A DNA stretch of 64,000 nt from NCBI GenBank assembly GCA_036362985.1, contig JAYGXS010000003.1:30644246-30708245 (forward strand). The letters run 5' to 3'. Under the pieces are notes generated by a model. That model made no database searches. It saw only the letters and a list, made by a program, of their open reading frames with translations, and had not been told where the DNA came from. Shown here piece by piece: positions 55,860-64,000 of the stretch. Positions within the stretch are counted from its first letter, which is position 1; every line of letters starts with the position of its first letter. Origin of the DNA: Ligula intestinalis (Eukaryota > Platyhelminthes > Cestoda > Diphyllobothriidea > Diphyllobothriidae). Position numbers and translations under genes: made by a program.

Positions 55860-55904
55860 AGCGGATTCCAAATAGAAAAATTACGCACGGAAAATTAAGC
55901 GGTT

Positions 55905-56060
55905 CTATGGGTTAATATGGTACCGTCAAAGACAACGGAAACAAGAGGGCCATTTGTGGCTAATTGGCTATCATCAGTTAGTCAAACTGGAATCTGAGTG
56001 GCAGGCGCCAGCTGCACCAGCTGGTACAGCTATCCTATCCTATGTTAGTTCGTTGAGCTT
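55905..56060 (-). repeat. SINE-like core, minus orientation
   Basis: Reverse complement reads ctgatgatagccaattagcc, then ttgtttccgttgtctttgac and ggtac, matching the SINE core at 40915-40985. The head is not identified. Confidence 0.4.
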
Positions 56061-56439
56061 AGTGGCCCGTTGACTTAGCAGTTTTACTACTAAAGTAGAC
56101 AGAAGTAGCGGAAGTAAGTTGTTTTATTCAAGCCTAATATTTACCCTGGAAATTTCTACGGTAAAATTAGAATTGCCTTCATGATTCTGCATAAGAAGCA
56201 TAATGCTGATTCAGTAAAAAACATTAAAAATAAACAATTCAAACTTTTGATACATTTTAAATTGTTCGACCAAATAAAACGCGCCCAACAGTGCACTGAC
56301 AGACTTAATCAGCGTACCAAAGCGATTCAATTTGAAATGTATGTCATTGAAACCATCCATTCAAAGAATTCAAGCAAATGATGATCTGTCATAATTGTGA
56401 GTTCTTGTGAAGTTTCAACACCTTCTTGGTTCCCCAATC
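56061..56439. other. No recognised feature
   Basis: AT-rich. The frame at 56181-56381 has no known similarity. Confidence 0.4.
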
Positions 56440-57690
56440 CTACTGTTAAGTCGTTTTCGAGCATTTCCAATCGCTATCTTACCCCGGTGTTCGTGCTGGC
56501 CGCAAGCTCATCGCGGCTCGTTTCGTCTGGCAGAAGATGAACGCCGACATTGCAACTTGGACCAGGCAGTGCTTAGCCTGCCAAAAGAATAAGGTCCAGC
56601 GACACAATGTTTCACTCCCCAGCAAGTTCATGGTTCCCGACGCACGTTTTCAACTAGTCCATATGGATTTAGTCAGACCGTTACCCCCATCTCGCGGTTT
56701 CACGCACATTCTGACTGGTATCGATCGTTTCACACGATGGCCCATCGCCGTTCCCATCTTGGATACCTCGGCAGATATTATTGCTATGGTTTTTCTTACG
56801 CACTGGAGAACCAACTTCGGTGTTTCAGCTACCCTCCCACTGACCGCGGAAGCCAGTTTACATCTGCACTCTTCCGTGAGTTCACTAAACTAATCGGGTG
56901 CGCACATATCACCACCACTGCCTTCCATCCAACCTCAAACGGCCTCGCGGAATGCCTTTACCGTCATTTAAATTCCACGCTGATTTCTCAACTTGCCCCG
57001 CACAACTGGAGCGACAGCCTACCGTTCGTCCTCCTCGGCATTCGCTTGGCTGTTGAGGAAGACATTCAATGCACTGCCACTGATCTTGTTAACAGCACAT
57101 CCCTCCGTTTACCTGGTGAGCTCGTGCAGTCTTCCTCCGTCGCCCCTGATGCCACGAACACCTTCGTGAAACAGCTGCAGCAACGTACGGCCGCATTGCG
57201 CCCGACCCCAATCGCTCGACACTTCGACGCCTTTTCGTGCACGATGACTTGCACACAACCCCATTCGTGTTTCAGCGGCACGATGCAGTCAACAAGCCTC
57301 TTTGCCCACGATACGATGGTCCATTCAAAGTGCTCGACCGAAAGGACAAATATTTCGTCATTCAAAGAGCTGATACTACTGGTACGGTCTCCATCGATAG
57401 ACTGAAGCCAGCTTATGTTGAATGCACATCGCCACCCCCTGGCCCATCCTTTTCCACAGCACGTTCACCTGCACTCCAACTTCCCCTTCCAGTCCACCAC
57501 CACCCTCGAAACCTGACCCTACCCCCATCCCTCTCACCCCCCCTCCCACACCTTCCCTCCTTCCACTCGTTCCGGTAGACAAGTTAGTTTTCCTACCAAC
57601 TTGGGAGACTTTGTTGCTTTACCTTTTTCTAAATCCTCTTTTGTCAAGCGCTTGCAACCCAAAAACGCGCTGGTGGGGGAGTTATGTGGG
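56440..57690 (+). pseudogene. Ty3/gypsy (CsRn1-like) integrase and pol end
   Basis: Zinc-binding region: GVRAGRKLIAARFVWQKM followed by CLACQKNK, with the expected His of the HPGVRA motif read as Tyr. Catalytic core: VHMDLV (first Asp, about 56660), then IDRFTRWP, then TDRGSQFTSALF in the next frame (second Asp, about 56845), then NGLAECLYRHLN (Glu, about 56950). The tail has PRYDGPFKVLDRKDKYFVI and SIDRLKPAYV, then a Pro-rich end and a final SGRQVSFPT-type motif (about 57570). At least two frameshifts (about 56830 and 57230) break it. RT, RNase H and gag are absent upstream. Confidence 0.85.
57672..57681 (+). other. Putative polypurine tract; 3' LTR would begin at about 57682
   Basis: ggtgggggag lies just after the pol coding end, as expected for the plus-strand primer site. 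The LTR itself has no second copy in the window, so its extent is unknown. Confidence 0.45.
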
Positions 57691-59109
57691 CCTTTAGCTC
57701 AAACTATGCGTTGTTTTTTATATTTATCAATTTTTACATATGTTGTTTGAACGCAAGCCACTCAAAAATAAACACTTTTTTCTTTACGGCGTGCTGCTCG
57801 CTGGAACTTTTTCCTAACACCACTCCACAGCTCAAATTTTTCCATCCTCACCTGCCGCTGTTTCTTTCGCCCTTCAACGACACCATTCTCAGGTGATCAT
57901 TCCGGGGCTCAGGAGAATCCAACAGCGATTAACAAACAATATTTCTCCCAAGTCTCCCGATTGCGACTCAATGAACCTAGATCCCGGTCTTCACGAAGTC
58001 ATCCTTTGGCAAGTCGATTTCTTGACCACTGCTGGCAAGGATCGAGGAGGATCTAAATGAGTCCTTTCATTTCTTAATCTTCATTGTCATCCTTATATGC
58101 AGCTTTTACACCCTCTTTCCACTAGAGTGGTCTGGTAGCTTAATCACTAGTTGTTAGCCTTACACTAGAAAGTTTTCTGTTGCGTTTTTGCTAGGACGTT
58201 TTATATGTTTTTGGTGATTAATCCTCTGCAGATTATTATTTTAGTGAACCAAAAAGAACTAATCGGCATTTCTACATAGAGTGTTTAGAAATTTAAAATC
58301 TGATAGCCTTTGTCTTATATATGAAAAAGTTAAATGGACGTTGTCAAGTAATACGGATGGCTTTAAATTATTGTGGACGGCGTTATATGCAAATATCATT
58401 CTATGGACCTATAGACCTTGGGTAACCTTCTCCGTTGTGTTGAAAATGTTACATAATTATATAAATATGTGACGTTACCGGAGACGCAATATTCCATAAC
58501 CGAAAGAACTACCATATCCCTTTTTATTCGATTAATTGGCATTTTCAGTGGATAGTCTAGATTTTTTTTCGTGCGAAAAAAAATTAGGAAAATTGATTGA
58601 TGCGAAGTTTGATATTTCCAAAGTTTGGAAATAGAAACTTGGACGTGTAGATTCTGTGGCTCTGAAAAATTCCTCTGTTGTGGGTTATTTTCTACCCGAG
58701 TATTAATCCCAACTGGAATTGCGAGCCTTAATCCCTGCTCACCTCTAAACTTAACGCCGGCTGAGTGTTTCCAGATTCTGCTCTTCACCGTAGAAGGGGC
58801 CAATATCCGAGGCTGCGTCGTTATATCCCTATATTTTTATACCCTTATCCTTATCCTAATATTGTCATACTATTTAGGATCACTAGTGACTCTAACGTTA
58901 TTCTTAAGGCAATTTTATAACCAAACACATTTAGTAGTCTGTGACTCGCCTGAGACTCACTCAAGGACGTGCTCTGACTTACTGTAACATGCTTGTCTGA
59001 GTAAATTCCCTCGCTCTGGCCAACCATATTTCTCGCTGTCTCACTCTTACGGGCTATTGGGCTCGGCGTTCGACTGAATTAGCAGAAGCAGGCGCGGCTC
59101 ATAACATTA
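57682..59109. other. Possible gypsy 3' LTR, then unassigned sequence
   Basis: The first few hundred bases may be the LTR. No gene was recognised in the rest. Confidence 0.35.
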
Positions 59110-59124
59110 AGAATCCTACTGAGC

Positions 59125-60713
59125 ATGGAAAACTTGGATGCTAAAATTCTATCATCACAGAAAGTTTCGCCACCGCCGGGTCTCGAACCCAGGTCGCATA
59201 ATTTGGTTAAAAGCGATGTCAGCGGCTTAGGCAGCTTGGCCACTTCGACACAGATTTACGACAAACAACTGAATTTTCAAGCGGAAAGCAATTGCCAATA
59301 TGGCTTTTTGGATAAGTTAACGGGTAATTCACCTCCCGCTAAACGGGTAAAAAATTTACTTCATTTACCGAATACAGAGGACGAAACATGACTGGGATGT
59401 TTTAACTTCCGCCAGGAGTTTTCAGAGTTGAAGCAAGAACTTTACCACGAGGTTATTAAACTTAAACAAGAAGCGAATGATCTACAAACGTATTTTTCTT
59501 GTCAAGCGATTAAAGCAGCACTTATCGGCCAAAAACCTGGGTTAAATAAAAGTTCATATGTTCATAAAGCAAAGGGCGATCTGCCAAGCCGAGTGAACCA
59601 ACGGAAGTTTTGATCGATTGCAAAGAATTTCAAACTGGTCCGCAGTCTTCACAATTGTTACTCGGCTCAGGCAGCCTTATCGATGATCTGGATTTGGATG
59701 TGTCGGCCGACAAACCTGAAACTTGCATATCAGATCACGTGTCTGCCAAACCCAGTGAACCAGTAGACGTTTCAATCTTATGCAGAACAGTTAAAGCAGC
59801 GCTTGTCGGTCAGAAACCTGTGGTAAGTAAAAGTGCGTATGCCTATAAAGCATCGGCCGGTAAACCTGAAATTTGCTTATCAGACAACGTGTCTGCCGAA
59901 CCGAGTGAACCAGCGGACGTTTCGGTCAATTGCGAAGAAATTCAAATCAATATGCAGTCCACAACATCTTTAGTCGGCTCAGGCAGCATTATCAGTGATC
60001 TGGATTTGTATCCTAGCGATACATCGTTGCTCGACACTGCACTACAAAGCGATGATAAAGAGGTCGATAAGTTCATAAAACCAAAGAGGCAAAGGGCTGT
60101 GAAGGCCAAACCGGTCACGGGTTTGCACTCAGCTAACCCAATAACCAGTACACCAGGGCCTATCGGACCTAGTGTATCGGATACAAGTGCTCGCTCGGTC
60201 GAACCACGTGAGCTCACAACAGGTGCCCCATTGAGTCGCAAGCAGAACATAGTTGTAAAAGGGAACCCAGAGTCAGCGTCAACAATTCCACAATAACGAG
60301 TTGATCATGACGTGTATCTTCTAAGAAAGTACGTCAAACACTTGCTAAAAGCAGGCCAGTCATTCCGCATTCTTAGGGCATTTCGAATAGGGAAGACCCC
60401 AACAGCTCCAAAATCCAATTCTCGGCCACGAACTCTCAAAGAAATTTTAGACACTGAAGCACAGGCAAAACTTTTGCTAGAGTGCAAACCTTCCTTACGG
60501 AGTCTGCATTTGCCAGTTTTTTTCTCAGCTGGATTACGAGTTGAAAGAGCGGGTGAAGATGAGACAGGTGCTAATAGAGCTGTAAAAACGGAGAACCAGT
60601 GGCGAGAAAAATCTCAAAATAAGATAGGGACAAATAATTCAAGTCAGAAGGGCATCTCTCTGGTCGAAGCCGGTAATAGTGACAGCCTAGCTGTCCCGGC
60701 ACCGAAACCTTAG
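59125..60713 (+). pseudogene. LINE ORF1 (gag-like) with internal repeats
   Basis: Four plus frames (59125-59391, 59428-59613, 59610-60296, 60312-60713) read in succession. A motif KAALIGQKP / KAALVGQKP plus a SAEPSEPADVS-type motif and a GSGSLIDDLDL / GSGSIISDLDL motif recurs two to three times with about 312-bp spacing. The last frame has LLRKYVKHLLKAGQSFRIL and FRIGKTPTAPKSNSRPRTL, the RRM-like core that binds RNA in such ORF1 proteins, comparable with RPRPLKL in copy B. Stops at about 59391, 59613 and 60294 break it. Confidence 0.7.
59168..59252 (-). repeat. tRNA-derived sequence
   Basis: On minus it has an A box-like tggccaagctgcctaagccg and a perfect B box (gggttcgagaccc). The ends do not pair as an acceptor stem (gtcgaag against ggtggcgaaac), so it is not a working tRNA gene. 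It lies inside the first ORF1 frame, encoding PPPGLEPRSH there. Confidence 0.6.
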
Positions 60714-60719
60714 ACATGC

Positions 60720-62280
60720 CCCCTTAAATTGGTCGATTTAAATGCCAGATCTCTACTTAATAAAATGACCCCACTCTAGACTCTGGTTTTTCTCAACCAC
60801 CCAGACATGGTTATGGTAACCGAGACATAGGCATCGTCCTGTGTAGCTGACTCTGAACTCTCTGTTCTGGGCTATGCATGCATTCGGAATGATCGAAACA
60901 ATGGCCGTGGCGGAGGAATCTGCATCTTTATTAAGCAGCCACTACCATTTCTGCCATTATACTTTCCATAATTTACAGCTGTAGAGAGGAGCTGCTGGCT
61001 ACGAGTTGTTCTAAAGAATACGTACTCGTGATTCATTGGCTGTGTTTATCGCCCACCTAATGCCAATATGGACTACGCTCTCCCTATTAGGATGCTCGTA
61101 CACAACGAGTAAACATTTTAAATATTATCACCAACCCCACGCATGTGAGGAGTTGAGTTATTCAGGGTAGTTTACTTGGGCCGCTCCTATTTTGCCTTTT
61201 TGTCAACGATGTTCCGGCTTGTTTTCAGTATGTTAGACCCTTTATGTACGCTGACGATTTGAAAGTTGCTTATCAATATAAACCAGCAGATCGCAACATC
61301 GTGCTAGAGCTGATAAAAAAGGATCTTCAGGCCTTCAATCAGTGGTGCTGCACATGGCGCTTTACCTTTTCATAGCACTTATGTTCCGTTATGGTTGTTG
61401 GCGACGATCATCAGCCCGAAATAAGCATAGACGGTCACTAACTAAATGTTCCAGGAGTTATCAAGGATCTGGGCATATCCTATTCGAATAGTCTCAATCG
61501 GTCAGAGAACTGTGCCCTGATAGTCTCGAAAGCATGCCAAACTACCGGATTTTAAGACCATAAAGGTTAAAACTAGCCTTTATAATATGTACGTGAGACC
61601 TTGTATTGAATACTGCTCGTCCCTATACAGTATTCTGCGCACTACGGAACAGAAGAAAATAGAATCGGTGCAGCACTTCTCCACTAAAACAGTTTTTTGT
61701 TTCAGAACACCATAACTTAACCTGCCAACAAAGGGGCGAACTTATAAAGCTTGATCTCCTGTGGCTTCGTCGATTGCAGAAGGCTCTATTTTTACTGTTT
61801 AAACTTTTGAATGGTCAAACCTTCAATCCTCGTTGTACAATAAGGCAGCTCGAGCACTCTCGACGCGCCAGTAATCGAGATGTTTTTTTTATTTCTTCCA
61901 ATGGCACGTAAATTTAAGTACCGATAGTTTTTTTTTAGTAAACGCCATATCAATGTGGAATAAGCTGCCCAGAAGTATTATAACTCAGCAAAACTAACCT
62001 TTGTTTAAGAGGGCTGTCACTAGATTTTTTTAAAATTCAGGACAACTTTCATGAAGTTTGGGTGCTGACTCGGTGGAAACTCTCTTTCACTCTGATGGCA
62101 TTCGGGGACTTTGAACCCTGCCAGGCCTCATGCTGAAGATAATACTGCTGAAGCTGCGGCCCGCAATTGGCTAATTCTTCAGCCGACAGTGAGTAACTTT
62201 TGCCGACAAACATTCAAGGAAGACGGAGAACACTGTATTCTTGTGCCGACCCTCCCCGTCCCGAACTAATGTCCCTTAAC
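60720..62280 (+). pseudogene. LINE ORF2: endonuclease and RT remnants
   Basis: Endonuclease start: LVDLNARSLLNKM (about 60730), MVMVTET (catalytic Glu), a GGGICIFIK segment, and GCVYRPPNANMDYAL (about 61040). The text then jumps to the RT QGSLLGPLLFCLFVND (about 61170) and FMYADDLKV (about 61240), with the GDFN...LDL..SDH part and the RT fingers missing. Later pieces include VIKDLGI (about 61460) and MYVRPCIEYCS (about 61590). Multiple stops and frameshifts. Confidence 0.8.
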
Positions 62281-62290
62281 GATCTGAAGC

Positions 62291-62652
62291 CTTTATCCTG
62301 CTAATATGTCAACTCAGTTTATAACTGTAAATATGTTCCATTTCTATGGTACCTTTGAAGTTAGTTTTTTTCCCTTGAAACAAACTCCCTATTTCGTCCT
62401 GTATTGACAAAACACAAAATTGAAACAAAACCATACTGACTGCAAAAGAGGGATTTTGTTATAGGTTTTTTCCTGTCTTCGAGGTTTTGAAGGCGCCAAA
62501 GAGGTGCATTACCAATAGACCTTTTTTTAAAAGATTGCCTATACACTGGAATAATAACTATTTATATAATTATCTACAGTAGACGCCAAAGATCATGCAA
62601 CATTCCGCCATATGCAAGAAGTTGATACTTATTCGGTAATCGGCATTGACTC
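62291..62652. other. No recognised feature
   Basis: Nothing recognised. Confidence 0.4.
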
Positions 62653-63475
62653 AAGTTGTGATACTGATTATCGTGTAGTCGATTCTGAAGTCATGTCAGT
62701 CAGGATAGGATGCGGGCTTTTTAACGAGCATCGTTCTGGCCACTAGTAAAACGTATCTGTTGTAAAAACTGGCTAATAACGTAGCACACCTTTATATCGT
62801 TTGCTTTGACTGCCTTTATAAATTCAAATATATTTTAGGTAAAAACATGGACGAAAAATTATTTCCTGTTTTTGTTTGATAGCAAAGTACGCCTACTTCA
62901 AATTTTATACTCAAAGAAAGGGTAGCTTTTAGTTGTAAAGAAGTTGCTAATTATGAGCTTTTTTTACAATTGTGAGGCGTTCATTCATAATACGTCGTAT
63001 CCGTCAATTTATTAATGCTACGTATGCTGCATAAAATATGTTCCACATTTTTTTTCAATATTGTATGACAACTATGTGAATTGCTCCTCAAACTTTAGGC
63101 AAATGTACATTTTATTGAGCAGGATTTACACAGTACGCAGTTTTTAAGCCTTGAATTCGAGTGTATTATTCACTACGTTAGACAATTACTCGGCAATCAA
63201 GCAACTTTTTGAAAACCGAAAGCTACCATTTCTTTGTGTATAAAATTTAAAGAAGGCGTAGTTTTCTATCAAAAAAGTACAAGCAATATTTTTTTCTGCA
63301 TGTTTTCCTAAAATATATTAAAATTTTTAAAGACAGTCAAAATCGATGATAAATACGCATACTACCTTCTGCAGTTCATACGTTTTGCTACTGATCAAAA
63401 CGAAGCTCATTGAAAAGCTCGCATCCTATCCTGACTGAAATGACGTGAGAAGAGACTACACGATAATCAATATCA
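62653..63475. mobile_element. Foldback element with long inverted repeats
   Basis: 62653-63050 and the reverse complement of about 63090-63475 match through most of their length. Outer ends: ttgtgatactgattatcgtg against ttgtgatattgattatcgtg. Shared inner blocks: tcagtcaggataggatgcg, tcaaatatattttagg / ttaatatattttagg, and tttgatagcaaagtacgcc / tttgatagaaaactacgcc. Nearly the whole 0.8 kb is a diverged hairpin without coding capacity, so it is a MITE-like or foldback DNA element. No target duplication was recognised. Confidence 0.8.
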
Positions 63476-64000
63476 CAATAATAATAATATAATAATTTGT
63501 ATATTTAAAGCCCAAGGGGCCCTGTCGTTACAAACTTAGTGCTATCGTGAAAATAAAAATAATAATGATAAGCAGTGAACTCTTATAAATAATTGTCATC
63601 GGCAGTAAAAAAAACTCCTAGATCGGTGGATGAGTTCAGCGGGCCACCGAGTTCAAAAAAAGTTAAGGAGAAAAAACTGCCTTAATAGGTAAAAGGGTTT
63701 GATGTGGTTAGTTTGGGACCTGATGTTGAGGGTTCGGGACGTTTATGGTCGTGGGAAAAAATAATATCTCGTTGAGTTAGGAAGGGGTCATACGGAAGGC
63801 AGGAGAAGGCAGTAGAAGTCAAGGCAACATCATCGAGTTGCGACCCACCAGATTCCAGAGCCAATCGCGAAGACCACAGCGAAGGTTGCAAAAACGGAGA
63901 AGAATCCGCAGCCCTTGGAAGTGATGCTTGACTCTGCAGAGGGAAATGCTAACATATTTAGAAACCATTTTAGTATCCTGGGAAGAGCTTCAAATGCCAG
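63476..64000. other. AAT-rich tract, then no recognised feature
   Basis: A short (AAT)n tract at about 63476-63500 abuts the foldback element. No gene was recognised beyond it. Confidence 0.45.

Larger units (their letters stand above)
51368..55883 (-). mobile_element. CR1/Jockey-like LINE, copy B (near full length, interrupted)
   Basis: Minus-strand element with ORF1, an APE-type endonuclease, RT and a 3' end of ATTGAC-ATTGAA hexamers. It is nearly identical to copy A wherever both exist. About 3.8 kb remain once the RTE insertion at 53211-53903 is excluded. The 5' end coincides with that of copy A (homology stops at about 55883 / 29763). Confidence 0.88.
59110..62290 (+). mobile_element. 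CR1/Jockey-like LINE, second family (degenerate)
   Basis: Plus-strand element with ORF1 (59125-60713) and ORF2 remnants of APE endonuclease and RT (60720-62280). The proteins are clearly different from those of copies A and B. Many frameshifts and stops, and one large internal deletion. Confidence 0.75.

Noticed and set aside
59168..59252. tRNA gene on the minus strand
   Set aside because: A and B boxes are present but the ends do not form an acceptor stem, so it is tRNA-derived at best.

Overview
This is eukaryotic DNA: one conserved, intron-bearing host gene set in a dense bed of retroelement debris, with an assembly gap of exactly 100 N and another of exactly 10 N. The organism is most likely a platyhelminth. 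The host gene has a 47-nt first intron followed by kilobase-sized introns. Around it lie Penelope-like elements (PLEs), RTE and CR1/Jockey-like LINEs and a CsRn1-like Ty3/gypsy integrase, all of the kind common in trematodes and tapeworms. A tapeworm is my guess; the sequence does not prove it. No prokaryotic, organellar, rRNA or CRISPR signal was seen.

Host gene: on the minus strand, six exons between 48209 and 35997 encode a 310-residue TFG (TRK-fused gene) orthologue. It has an N-terminal PB1 domain, a short coiled coil and a Pro/Gln-rich tail. All exon junctions keep frame. Introns 3, 4 and 5 hold PLE, SINE-like and other repeats. A second possible host coding region, a very acidic protein with an internal duplication, lies at 3388-4833 on the minus strand.

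Layout: 0-5.7 kb holds LTR-like repeats and the acidic-protein exon. 5.8-17.5 kb holds two diverged direct copies of a roughly 4-5 kb repeat (R2), each interrupted by LTR-like insertions, with an RTE and a PLE fragment and the 100-N gap between or inside them. 18.4-20.1 kb has an old PLE RT remnant and an RTE endonuclease remnant. 20.94-24.30 kb is a nearly full-length but frameshifted PLE whose 5' side carries an inverted, 5'-truncated copy; the whole block is bounded by a 13-bp direct repeat. 27.3-29.8 kb is an internally deleted CR1-like LINE (copy A). 29.8-36 kb is AT-rich DNA without recognised genes. 36-48.2 kb is TFG. 51.4-55.9 kb is a longer copy of the same CR1-like LINE (copy B), split by an RTE 3' fragment. 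56.4-57.7 kb is a gypsy integrase. 59.1-62.3 kb is a different CR1/Jockey-like LINE. 62.65-63.48 kb is a long-inverted-repeat foldback element.

The strongest unusual signal is a set of PLE-type tails that carry hammerhead-ribozyme-like cores. They occur in at least four sequence families. One core, at 47355-47388, has every conserved catalytic nucleotide, and its short stem III covaries with the other families. Two related copies (32.5 and 37.1 kb) show that one family forms a palindromic element with a core in each arm.
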